Assembly (NCBI RefSeq): GCF_947623445.1 | Contig: NC_135246.1 | Span: 932,501-996,500 of the forward strand | Origin: Clavelina lepadiformis | Lineage: Eukaryota > Chordata > Ascidiacea > Aplousobranchia > Clavelinidae | Length of the DNA stretch: 64,000 nt | Reading direction: 5' to 3' | Part shown: positions 1 to 12,526 of the stretch, piece after piece | How the letters are laid out: each line of letters begins with the position of its first letter | Numbering within the stretch: the stretch's first letter is position 1 | Position numbers and translations under genes: made by a program | The notes under the pieces: model-generated | The model's database searches: none | What the model was told of the DNA's origin: nothing | The model's input: only the letters and a program-made list of their open reading frames with translations

Positions 1-383
1 TTGCAATAATTTTGTCACTTCCGTTTGCCCCGAGAACCTAAAATATGCGCGACTAATTATAAACACAGTTCGCATTTAGCCTAAGGAATCGATCTTTTTG
101 AAATTAATTTAGATTTACGATTGTCTTCTGTAGTTAATATAAGCTAAGGTACTTATCAAGGTTCTGAGTTTTCGTATTTGAAAGAAGAAAACAAAACCCA
201 TAGACAAGCAACTCTTATGTATATTATATAGTATTAAAAAATACTTTTACGTTTCGGAAAGAAATTAAACCTTGTATTTTTTCCACACTGCAAAGTAAAG
301 GCAACAAACCTTGCTGGTATGATCCGCTGCAAATTCAAGAAATACAATACTGAGTGCAAATTAACCGCAATAATTTTACAAAC

Positions 384-3300
384 CTTTCCCTGCATTTCCA
401 CGATGGCTGAAATTAGACGTTTGACATCATGAGGAGTGGAGAAACATTTGGTCAAATCAAGTTCTACTAAATTGTTCCTTTGCTCAGATAAAAGCTTGCT
501 CAAGATAATAGTCGAGGACGAGTTGATTTGTGTATACCCCAGGTTCAGATCTCCTGGAAAGTCTTTTATGATTTTCCTATTCAACTTATCGTTTGCACAT
601 TCAGCCGTGTCAACCATGAGCGAAATATATCTCCGTTTGTTGTCATCTACACAAACATATGAGTTACTAATACCTCATTGCAATGAACTACAGTAGGTTA
701 CAGGAAATAAAAACAAAGCAGCCATGCAGAAAATAAACGTAAAGTTCCAGAAAGTGATCCTAACTATCAAGAACACAGGGACCAATCGTCAAGGAAAACT
801 TAAACTGTTGATAACATTATTTACAGTATTTCAGACGAGTTTAAATTGTTTTGAAAGTTTTACACTGAGCGATCGAAAAAGATAAAAACAAAACATAAAA
901 AAGAAAGCGCTTTTAGTGAGGCCACAACAAATACATAAAGATCAGAGTATAATTATCCAAAATAAAAATGAAGTATCACACTTGACAATAAATAAATAAC
1001 TTTTTAAATATAAGCAGTTGATTGTTAAAACCTTATTACATGATGTACATTTCAATCGTTATTTGCTTCTACAGCATGCATTTACCCTTTTGCCAGTCAT
1101 CCCAATCCAAATACGTGAAGTGCTTCAGCTTTAAGGTTAAGGCGTCAGCCAAGATGTTCCTTTTATTAGCAATATCTACAGCAAAAAAGCTTCATTTGTG
1201 TATGTTGTAATATTTGAAAGCACAAAAAATGGTTAGAAAAATACACTTCAAATGTATTTCACAAAAACTGTACTGGATTCAATCTGTTAAACCAAAGAAT
1301 TCCAAATTTCTGAACAAAGGTGTTTGTAAGTAAGCATGGAAGGGTTAAGAATCTATTTCTAACAGTGAATTATGTCCTTCTTTATCATATGCATAAGCCT
1401 ATCTGACATCAAACTTGTTTGTCGAAAAAATGATGTTTTACAGTAATTATATATGGTCTCATCGGTCTATGCTATTTTTTGCTCAGTATATTGAATAACT
1501 TAGTTGATAAGCCCCTAGTTAGTAATTATACTTAGCTCATGAATAGTTTATTGCATAACATTAAAATGGAACTCATTTTGCCCAAGATTCGAAATATAAA
1601 ATACTGCTCAAAAATTTAGTCATCTTATGGGATTTTCGATAAATAGAATATTTTTGTTATATTAAATTCCATTATTGTTTTGGTTAGTATTGTCAGATGT
1701 GATACATGTCATAAGGAACATAGTCACCGAGACTTCTTTAGGCCGTCAATTCGTTGTCATTCCTCATATGACATATGCCTTTGATATACCACAATCGCTA
1801 TCCTTTTATAATGACGTATCATATTGGCAGCCTATTATCCACAAAATTGTCTTGCAGTTTTAAAATAACTTGCAATCTTCTATTTTGTCATAGCATTTCA
1901 AGTTTAATCCTATTTAGTATGAACAGTCAGTAGGGATGAATTAAGTTTCTTGAATTTGGTCCAAAAACAAATTTTTCAAAACAAAGACCAAATGTTTTGG
2001 GTTAAATCAAGTATTATACTGTATTGTAATATTGCAAATATCTGTATCATAAAGGTTGTCAGCGCATAATTAAAATTAACAGCTTGTCAGGTCCAGTAAC
2101 TACCAATAACAGAGACGAAATTTTGAATTTTGAAAGCGCTTCTTTATAAAATTGACATATTTAGGTTCCATGTAATTGTACGTGCAAAACTGATCACATT
2201 TGCCTTAGTTATGGATTTATTGCAATAAAGCGTTTACAGAAATGTGTTAATAATAGGTTGGTTGAATCGAAACCGGAAAAAATTTAGGTGAAGACCGTGT
2301 GTAGACATTTTATCCCGATTTAGTGGGATTAATTCGGTATGCGGAGATTTCGGTAATACTTGAGTAAATAAACATCGACATCGACATGTTTTACTTTTCT
2401 AAAATACTGGACAAGAAGCTCTTTGCTGAACTTTTTAGAGAGTAAAGAAGTAATATTTTGGTATTCGTGAACTTACTGTAGGTTTGTATTTAACCACCAT
2501 GTTGTTTCTAACGTTCAATTGTCCCCAAAGCAGTGGTACCCAAGCTTAATTTTAAGGATGTTCATATCCATAGGATTATCATATCATACGATAGTAATTT
2601 CATCAAAGAAATATTATCGACACTAAAAAACGTAAAATTATTTGATTAAGTCCGTCAAGGTAAAAGGTACTATGACACCTTATCGAAAGATACTTTATCG
2701 AACGACACTTTATCGAACGACAGCTGATCGAAACGACAGATGATCGAAAGACACTTTATCGAACGACAGTTAATAGAACCGACAGTTGATCGAACGACAC
2801 TTTATCGAACCGATAGTTGATCAAACCGACAGTTGATCGAACGACACTTTATCGAACCGACAGTTCAAGCAAGATTTTTGCGTGTTTCTCAAACATTGAA
2901 ACAATAAGCCATTGTGATGTGCGGTCTTTGTAATGGTGTACATTAATGAATTGTGATGTATATGTCATAAAGTTGACGATTTATATTTTATATCTATATT
3001 TTAGATTTGTAGCATAAAGTTGACGATTTCGCATAGTGGCCGGCCCGCCCACATATTAATAAGATATCACAAGAATACTCACTAGAATTACTAAGTACGA
3101 GATTGTCTGTACAGTAGACTAGACTAGTCGTTATAGATACAAAGAGTAAGGAATTGAAGGCAAAATTTCATAGCAAGGGGCATATCGCTGCCTGACTTTT
3201 ACACAAAGTAGCTTCTTGAAAGTGGTCTTTGTCCCAGCTTTTTCAATTCTTGTTGTACAACGGTTCGAGGACTTCCTGGCCACGTTCAGTGACGACGATG

Positions 3301-6300
3301 AGCAGCACTTGTCTGAATACATTGAATATTTCGAAACTACTTGGATTGGAAACTACTTGGAAACTACTTGTCAACCTCTATTTCCTATCCGGTGTTGGAA
3401 TGTCTTCCACCGGGTTCAAGATGACCTTCCACGAACGAATAATAGCATTGAAGGATGGCACAATGCGTTCAGCAAGCGTGTCTCAATATCCCATCCGACG
3501 CTTCGCAGACTCGTCAAAAATATTAAGCGGGAACAAGGTTCCAACGAAATGTTTATTGAGCAATTGAGTGCTGGAATTGCTGGCCCACCTCGGAAGAGGC
3601 GCTACGACGCTGTCAACCAACGGCTGAAGAGCATAGTCGAAAATTATGACTCAACGAATATTGACATAAAAAGTTATCTTCGAGCAATTGCACACAACTT
3701 GTAATTAAATGAATGCGATTGAAATGTGCACTTCGTCAGTTGTCGTGCTTTTAACAGTGCATATCGTCAGTTGTTTCGTTAAATTGTGGTTCTTTTAACC
3801 CTATCCTAACCAGGCTCGCGAGTTTACTAAAAAACTAGGTGTGGCCGACTCCGCACACACATTTGCAATCGTTAATTACTAGAAAACTATGCGTCGTAGA
3901 CTGATGAGATTTTTACATGTTAGCAGAAACATAATCTGGCTTCCTGTATACATCATAATTGTAAAACTAAAGAAAGTGAATTTAGTGTAAATTAGGTATT
4001 TCTAAAAGTGACACATTTCTAGAAATTCTTCTTGTTACGCCGCGCCCCCGCTGTGAGAAGAGAACGAAAGAGAATAGTTAGTCAAGTTATTGGTGCGTAA
4101 ATGAGTAATACGCTTCAATGCGGAGAGAGAGCAAAATTATATAAATATCACAATATCTCAAAAATTACAAAATTTAACTTTATCAAACAAACATGGACAG
4201 ATAGCTGAACATTTTTTATGAAAAGTCACCAAATTTTAATTTTCTACAGCAAACAATGCAACGGTACGCCACGTTTTGCTATGACTGTGTGCGGGAGAAG
4301 CAACAGTCGATTCGATCAACTGTCGCTTTGATCAGCTGTCGGTTCGATAAAGTGTCGTTTGATCAACTGTCGGTTCGATAAAGTGTCGTTCGATCAGCTG
4401 TCGTTTCGATCAGCTGTCGTTCGATTATGTGTCGTTCGATAAACTGTCGTTCGATTAAGTGTCGTTCGATAAAGTGTCTTTCGATCAGGTGTCGCGTCAC
4501 GAAGGTAAAATAACATCAAAAGCGTATTTGATTGAAAAGTTTTATTAAAGATTAAAAAATTGTCAAGTTATTATTTTGATGGAATTATTTAGATCATTTT
4601 CAATGTATTCCGGTGATACTGTCACTCTGTTCTTGATAAATAATTGTGTAGCTTTTTGTTTAGAGTGATTAAGTATGTTATTTCTATAAGCATTAGTATG
4701 TCATTTTTTAAAGATAGTCAAAACGTTGCATGCTAAACACATGCACATATATGCACTTTACAAACAGGCTTGGTGTTACAGAATTAATACCTTTTCAAAA
4801 GGATTTATTAATTGAAAATCATGTGTACATATTTTGTTGTAATTTAGTACTATATTTACAGAACTTCAATCGGGATTTCACATAATTTTCTAGCCCAGAC
4901 TAAAGAGAACTAAATTACCTCCATGCAATTGAAGATCTTCAATCATTTTGTGGATCCAATCAAAGTCCTCGTCAACTTTAAGACATCAACAGCGTCAATG
5001 TAAACGGTTCAAAAATTTGAATAAAAAATAAGCAAAGATATATTGTTAGAGTATACCAATGAAGATACATTGTCACAGTTTAAAACACTAACCTGTTTCT
5101 AATGTAATGTCAACTAAAAGCCCACAAGTGAACTGTCTCACCATTGACCAATGATCTAAGAAGAGTGTGCTGGTGGTAAAATCTCGAAATTCAGCGACAC
5201 TCATGTTCAGCAAAATGTAAAGTGCAGCAAAACACTCTTGTATTGTCTGATGAGAGAAGTGCATCTGACGTTTTCCTCTGATAATCCTTGAGTTGGGACC
5301 TTTACGACTGTGATGGACAATAACAAGATCCTGGACTGTTTCTACATCTAACCCTTCTTGTAAAAGTTTCTGCTCACTGATTACCACTGTAGACTTCTTT
5401 GTTGCTTCAAAAGATACTTTAGCAAGACCTTGAATGTTCCGTGTAAAGTTATCTTGATATTCAAGCCGAACATTGCTGCAAAACTGCAAGTCTGAAAATA
5501 CAGTGATATAAACTCTGCTGAGTGAGGTGATGTCTGGAGTAGAAATTCCGACTTTAGTCAAACATGCTCTAGCCACAAACTGGACTATCAGAGGGCTGAG
5601 ACAAAAATTTATGAGATGAGGGGCATCAACTTCAATTTTGGTCCATAAACGGTCATCTTTCGCTCCAGTGTAGTAGACAAACAGAAGCTTGGCATCATCA
5701 GGAGAAAGATCGTGAAGGTAATATGTGGCATCTGGCCGAAGTGGCTTTGGGATGGTAAGAGCAGAGTGTGGCCGCGACGTCACTATAACGAAAACATCTG
5801 GTAGAAAGGTTCGATTCCAAATACAAGCAACTAGCTCACATGCGCTCATTTTATCCTCATAGCTAAGTTTTGGAAGCGCTTTTTGAGGAAAGCTCCAGTT
5901 CACTTGGTCGAGACCGTCCATCAGCAAGATGCACTTTTCCTGATTATCCCGGATCCAATCCCAAGCTAAATCTTTGGTCCCGTCAGACAGTCCTGAATAA
6001 GGCTTATCAATGAGAAGCTCACGAAGTGAAAGCGGGACATTGTAGTCAATGTCAGTGAATTTAAAATTTAAGCTGACGTAAGTGGGCCAATTATTGCATT
6101 TTTTGGATAAACGTTTGTAGAAAACTGTTTTCCCAGATCCAGGGTTCCCCACCACCAAAATAAATCGATGTTTATTTTTTTCTTCAACCAGCTTGTTAAA
6201 AGATATTTCTTCGCCTTTCTTGAAGTTTTCTTGATGCTGTTTCGTTACTTCCATTGATGGAATGTACCATTTTTTAGGATGAATTTGCTGTAAATAAAGG

Positions 6301-9300
6301 TCCACTTTCACTACACGAGGATTAACATTTGGAATTGAAGATGGATCAACATTTTCAAACGAAACTTCAAGATGGACTTCTTCTGGTTGCTCAAATTTTC
6401 TTTGATAATGCAGAAGATCTATAATTGCTTTATCTTCTGCAATGCAAGCAAAAGCATTAAAAACACTGGACAACAATCAATGCACTTCAGTTACTTTATT
6501 TTAAATTTAAATAAAAGCTGAATATACATGAGCATATTTTAACGTGAAACAGAGCTATCATAACTTTTTGTCAAAATCTTTTATTTCAATTTCATTCGAT
6601 TTGCAAATTTTAACGATTGCGTAAAGAAAATAGAGCGGAGAAGTAATAAAACTAAAAATCTATTGCATGATATTTTATCGGAATTTTTACCCTCAGATGT
6701 TGGAAAATATTTCCAGTTTGAGCGTTATGAAAAATTATTTATCAACACGGTCCACCAACATTGCGTTTGAGCATTGTCATATATTTCTGTTTAAAATGTT
6801 TTGAGAATTTTTCTTCGAATTAAGAAAAGTTTATTAAGAAGACTAAACGGAGAAAAATATTCTTGACAATTTGCTAAAGCCATTAAAAAACAGTCAGACT
6901 GTCGGGCATCGACCGCACAGAAAAACTGCAGGTATTTTGCTCTGACCAACAACCAGCAACAAAGAAATAAAACAAGCCGGGTATTATATGTTTTTATTTA
7001 CGTAATTTGTAGAGAAAATTTGTAAAATAAAACAAAAACAATACCTGATGTAACCAAAGAGCAAACATTTCTTGTTGGATTTGGTGGTTTTCCAACTTCG
7101 TTCCAATTTAACTCTAAGCATGAAAACATTAGCATAAGATAGAGATCGTATTAGATTTCCTAATTGGTGTAAGATCCATCTATAAAATTAGTGTAATCCA
7201 AGAAAGCATGAGAATTACGTTCCAAAATAATCTGTGAAATAAATCCGAAAACTACATTTTGAACAGTAACAAAAGCAACAAGTTGTTTTTACCTTTTATT
7301 TTGTCCAATAGTCCCTGGAATTTATCATCATATGACCCCTGGCTAAAATCATGATATATCTTTCCAGCAGTAAGTAAACCTATTGTAACGAAAAAAATAA
7401 ATTCTAAGTAGTTTATAAAAAGTAACACGAGGTAGACGTCCAGAAAAGAAAGAAAGGTTTTTAAAACTGACCACTTCAACACATACACGAAATCCTTGAA
7501 CTTGAGGAAAATTGAAATCGTATTGTACCAAAATGTTAGAATTATTTCAGAAAAACTGAAAATGTTCTTTGGGATTTACAAAGCAAATATGTGTTGAAAT
7601 TTAAGGTTATATCACTTGCAGTATGTTGCTGAAGCTTACCCACAAGTCACGTAATACACAAATTTAAAGTTTAAAGTATAGTTAGGTATATAGATTAAAA
7701 TAGGTTATAGATGGGATATAGGTTTAAAGTATAGATGCTACAGTTTTCATATTTTCTTGCTATTTTAAAAGTGAGGAGAAATTCAAAAAACAATTTTGCC
7801 TTAAATTAAGGAGTACTTGTCAGTATATATACTGGTGAAAAGGATTTTTAATAATATCTAGTGGTTAGCAGTTGTTACCGAAAATGTATCACAAATTTAG
7901 CTTCCTATTATGATGGAGAGAGCCGTCATTATGACGTTACCATGTAAAAACAACATGCTTGATGACTAAGGTTTGTATAAGGTATGATAGTAGCGGTTGG
8001 CTAGCTAAAGAGGTTCTGATGGAATACGTCTCCATAGGTAATTGATTTGTAGCAGGCAATGGTTGTTTTCAGCATTGGAATGTCATAAATGACAGCATAT
8101 GAACTGGTAAAGCAGTCTTTGTTATGGCAATTACCGGTACCGGACTAGACTAGACCCATTAGCCAAAACTGCCCTGCACAGTTGGTTGGTATCTATTGTA
8201 CATCAACCAAAACAAATACACCAACGAAAAGCTATTTTAGGCTTATTGAACGCATAATGTTTTTATTATACACTTAAGTACGCAATAATTATACCTATTA
8301 CTCTTTAGTTGTCCGATCCACGAAACATTCTAGTCATATATGATCCAAATAACTCATTCAAATGAGTCATCCTCAATTTCCTTTCATTATGACGTAATAC
8401 GAATCACTAACTTTGTCATAATTAAGCGATGGATGTGCGTATTTTTGCGATTTTTTATGGCAATACCTGCTTAACCACTACATATTAATACAAATCCTTT
8501 CTATAATATATTTATTGGCGACTACTCTGATTTAAGGCCGACTTGGTTTTGGACTTGCCCTTCGCTTTAATATTTCTTCCTTTAAACGTTTTTGTCAAAA
8601 TTAAGCATACCTGATAGTTATAGCTATCAGTGCGTAACACATACTTTTCCTAACATAAATCTAGCACTTGTTTTGGCTTGACAGTCAATATGCTTATAAG
8701 GAATTAGTAGGAAAGGAAAACTATAACAAAGTAGCTCAGTTTTAAGCATCAACTTTCGTTCAATCCAAAAATGACTGAGAACTAGTCTGCGAGATATCGC
8801 ATCATCATGTTGGTATCATCACCAACCTGTTTAAATCAACCAAACTTCCGGAAACTAGATCATCATTTTTTACGAAAGTCATTAAATTTATAAGCAACAT
8901 TGTATTCGGGTTCGCCATTGTTGGTATTCGTGTTCCCCCAAATCTTCCATAAAGGCGATATTCGGCGAATCTATTCGAGTTTGGTTTCCCATCCCTAGTT
9001 ACAACTACTGAACGGTACACTTTGAACTAGATCCTTTCTTCAAAGGCTCGTTACTTTCCACGCTTTAACAATCTCAGAAATATATTCTAAGATATGTGTC
9101 TCAGAAAAACAATCTCAAAACGACAGTTCTGGAAGCTCTTTTTGTAATTGGAAGTCAATGCTTATTGAGTTTTTCAAAATACAGTATTGCTGTTAGAGCA
9201 TTTTACTTTGTTTTTTAAATGCAAAGAAGTTTGCAATTGTGCAATAAACCGTGTGATTTCGTTGCATAAACACAAACATATTTCTGAATGTACTGCATGT

Positions 9301-12300
9301 CTCCATTTATTTTCGTACAGAACAAAGCAAATAAAATAAGATTTAAAATCAAACAACTACATACCGGACCAGCCTTTAATCTTGTAGTTTGCTTGGGTAA
9401 CTATGGGTATTATAGGCTTCTTCAAGTCACCAGCGTATTTGCCTTCTCTTTGGCAGTTTTCACTTTGTTCATATTTGTCCGACAAAAACATTAGGACCAG
9501 CGAAGAATTTTCTACAGCTTGAGCCATGCTTTCGTATAGCTGTGTGCCCATCTTCTCTTTGTCAATCCACACATTGTAGCCGGCATCCGCAAGCCTGTCA
9601 TGTATCTAAAACATAAACCGCTTTCTATAAAAATACAAAACAGAAAAAGGAATTTTTGTGAAATCATCGCAAAGCATCAAATGACCCACTCATATGGAAA
9701 AACCGCGTGAAAAATAAACGAAAATATTTCACGTGTTATTTATAGTAACTTATATTTTACCGTTTTAATGGTGTGTCAATTCTCTACTTGATGTGCGATG
9801 ATTACTTTACGGTGTTTTGGTGTTAGTTGATTAATTGTGATTATCGTTGTTTATCTCACGTTTTGTGCGTTCTAATCTTATCAATATTTTGGCACCTGGG
9901 TCGTGGGGGCTGTTTAATTAAATAAATTGCTTTCTTGGGTTTCACTGATAGTGTCACGGTTCACATGGGAAGACAGTCTGGCATTTGAAAGCAAGAGTTT
10001 TCGGTTATATCGTATTATCTTATATATCATAATACGTAATATCATCGTTACATGATGTTATATAATACTTGGATGAGAAATCCAGGTAATACGCTTTAAA
10101 TTCTACATCTTGGACGGAGTCTTGTGAAACTCCTGAGCATAGAACAAAAGCGCTGGTTGTTTCAAAATTGTTCAAGTTGTTTCTTGAAAAATAATGAAAG
10201 AGACATGGAACGCTCATACATACCACATCTACATTACGTTTGATGAAAGATCTGCTCACATGATTTGCTTAACGCGCCACTGCTTGTCATTTGTTTAAAG
10301 TTTTCATGATATTATGCAGGAGATTATGCATTCTAGGTGTTCGTATAAAAATTATTTTGTAATGAACACAATACACCTTTAGTTTTAAATAAAGCTTTCC
10401 GTTTACCACAGTAACAACAACAACAACAGTAGTAATATCAATACACCATAGTAACAGTTGGTTGCGCAGTGTTAATGTAATTTTTTGCCACATAAAGAAA
10501 ACATTAGGACATTTCTGTTTAGGTTCCAAGTCACTTCGTAAAAATATCGCATAGTTTTAACATATCTACTTTTTGCGGTCAATGTTCTTTAAGTGGATTA
10601 TGACCTCACAAATTACGATGATTTCATTAATTTTTGTTTAATGTTTCCCGGGAACAACTTGATGCAAATGGATACGCAGCTAGTCTTAACTGTTTATAAA
10701 ATGTTAACCACAGCCCCTATACCCACGGTTAAAGTTGCGAACATCTTTTTATGTCTTAAATTGGGTTGCGTAATATCACTGGTCATAGGATTTACGAGCG
10801 TTTTCTTGGCTGACGCAATGCGTTGACCTACAACTAAGTTGTATGCTGTCGAATCAGGTATTTACCTACGATATACAAATATATTTATTATGAATTTACA
10901 AACGTCAACTAACTTTAAGAGCCAATATTTTATCATCCCAGTTATAACTGATCATGACGTGTTTCTCTTTCTTGCCATCCGTTCCTTCATCCGGAATGTT
11001 TTTGCGAGTAATTGTTGACTTTGCATCAGTTTTCACTTTTGGACTGACTTGCTCAGTCAAGTACCGGTCTTCGAGTGTAGATATATTTTGACCTAGTTTA
11101 TTGCAAGCAAAAAGAAATTCACGTGTAACAAACGCTTTTATTACTTTGAGGTTTTTCCTCTCAGTTTACAAGACGCACCAATTCTATATAAGCTACAAAC
11201 ATGTTTGATTAATATGTCATCATAGCAGACGTGTTTAACGGCTTGAGAAGACACAAAAAAGGGCGTGGCCAGTAAATGCACGATGTGCGCAACCAACCGC
11301 ATTGCTTCGGTTTCGTTCTCTAAGTGGTACAATGGATGGTAGTTGAGTTAAACAACCTATATCTTATATCGTATATGACAACCTGTGCTGTATTTATACT
11401 GTAAAATCAGATTGCCTTGTTTATTTTATGGCGGTAATATTTTGAACAGAAGGTGAGTTACTTAAATTCTTGTTGATTTAATTGATCACAACCATGTTCA
11501 GAATAATCTTATTCGAACCGTCTAATTCTTGGATCTTTAATAGATTCATAAGCGTGTTGCACGTTTAAATTTTTTGATATGGATTAATTATTACAATCAT
11601 TTAATAATACCGATTAATTATTGTTTTGCTTTAATTAAACATTTTACCTTTGTGACAAGTGATGGTAGTACTTTGGCCATCACCTATGTTTATTTCTTTG
11701 GAATCCTTGATTTCAGTTTGAGTAAACTCTCTGTTGTCCTGATACTGCCTCTGGTCATAGTAAATTTGAGGAACAACCTTTATAACAACTGGCCCTGCAT
11801 GAAATGAAGAAAAATCGGGAGCTTTTTATATAAGAAATAAGATTTATATAAAATTGATTCCTAAAATTAGGATTTTATTAAACAAAACTAAGAAACACTT
11901 GGACAAAATGCTATGACCGTGACATGCGTTCTTATATCTAAAAAAGTAAACGGTCTGCAAACAGTAAACGTCGTGATCTTATTTCATCAAAACTGCTCTT
12001 TAAGATAAATTTAAAGGAAAAATCAAATCAATGAAGTCAGTTAAAAAACCTGTTTCCTGCACATCTTATTATTTCCACGTTTCAGTGTACAGCATAGTCA
12101 AATCAAGGTTAATGCAAAGATGTCTCACATTTTTTGCATTTGCACTGCTTTATGGATTTAGAGTTTGACATTTCACGTAAGAGTCAATTAATTTGTGAGA
12201 TTTAAGCATAAATTAGTCATATTGACGTCACTGAGTATTTTGACGCACAAATTAATGAATTCACGTGAGTAACTTTACCACATAAAATATACTAATAATT

Positions 12301-12526
12301 GTTTGTATCATTAAAGAGTGTTTAGAATCGCATGTACTACCTGTTTCACATAAAAAGCTGAACAAATATCATGGAAGCAATAGTAGCTCAGGACTGTAAT
12401 TGCAACGTGGCAAAAATCAAAAAAAAGCTTTGCATGTGGATAAGGAATGTTTAGTTTATTGGACAACTTACCAGCAGTCGACTTATTTTGCTGACTCACG
12501 TCGGGGCGCGTTTGAGATCCTCCCAT
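384..12526 (-). CDS. TIR-NACHT-LRR receptor (NLR-A), 3' end beyond window
   Basis: Nine coding exons join in frame (795 codons so far): 12472-12526, 10914-11092, 9365-9605, 7293-7379, 7045-7113, 5093-6436, 4919-4975, 1086-1175, 384-646. The ATG at 12526 gives MGGSQTRPD and the first donor is GTAAGT. A TIR domain spans about residues 62-187, from HVMISYNW through GYNVWID and SENCQRE to KIYHDF. E132 sits where NADase TIRs carry their catalytic Glu. NACHT follows: Walker A GNPGSGKT at about 307-314, Walker B LLMDGLDQV at about 380-388, then VIVTSRPH. The last three exons encode post-NACHT helices and an LRR-like segment (LVELDLTKCF). A further exon may lie at 1-37 after a TTTTAG acceptor, in phase but unproven. 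The family role is a cytosolic sensor that oligomerises on nucleotide binding; signalling through TIR is inferred. The gene is the tandem paralogue of the gene at 20781-29732. Its intron between 1175 and 4919 carries a transposon. Confidence 0.85.
2676..2870. repeat. Left subterminal tandem repeats of the Mutator-like element
   Basis: The stretch is a run of units alternating GACACTTTATCGAAC and GACAGTTGATCGAAC, with small variations. The right end of the element carries the same units in inverted orientation. Confidence 0.8.
3216..3704 (+). pseudogene. Mutator-type transposase, C-terminal fragment
   Basis: An open frame of about 160 residues ends at TAA and has no plausible start, so it is a remnant of a longer protein. 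The diagnostic stretch is RTNNSIEGWHNAF, which matches the conserved C-terminal segment of MULE/Phantom-type transposases (N-N-S-x-E-G-W-H). It is followed by HPTLRRLVKNIKREQ, also typical. The DDE catalytic core expected upstream is not visible; the sequence before 3216 has stops. It lies inside the element with Mutator-like ends and target-site duplication, which agrees with the assignment. It is not expected to be active. Confidence 0.7.
3795..4301. mobile_element. piggyBac-like MITE, right-truncated, nested copy
   Basis: The sequence begins TTAACCCTATCCTAACCAGGCTCGCG and is nearly the same over its length as the complete copy at 32395-32956. The match stops at GCGGGAGAAG, losing about 25 bp of the right terminus, and the Mutator-like right end repeats follow at once. 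The copy therefore inserted into the Mutator-like element before or as that element's right arm was rearranged. Relative to the complete copy it lacks about 20 bp near 4055. Confidence 0.7.
4306..4497. repeat. Right subterminal tandem repeats of the Mutator-like element
   Basis: These are about ten units of TGTCGTTCGATNAA with variants, the inverse of the array at 2676-2870. Together the two arrays form a long imperfect terminal inverted repeat. Confidence 0.8.

Larger units (their letters stand above)
2666..4501. mobile_element. Mutator-like element in an NLR-A intron
   Basis: This 1836-bp element is flanked by a perfect 9-bp direct repeat, AAGGTAAAA, at 2657-2665 and 4502-4510. That is the target-site size expected of Mutator elements. 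Both ends are inverted relative to each other and consist of about 200 bp of tandem units around ATCGAACGACA (left about 2676-2870, right about 4306-4497). The interior contains a C-terminal transposase fragment and a nested MITE. It sits between NLR-A exons at 4919 and 1175, so it must be spliced out. It is probably non-autonomous now because no full transposase is present. Confidence 0.8.

Noticed and set aside
1..37. Candidate LRR exon after a TTTTAG acceptor
   Set aside because: Phase and acceptor fit the NLR-A gene, but only 12 codons are visible and they do not resemble the matching NLR-B exon.
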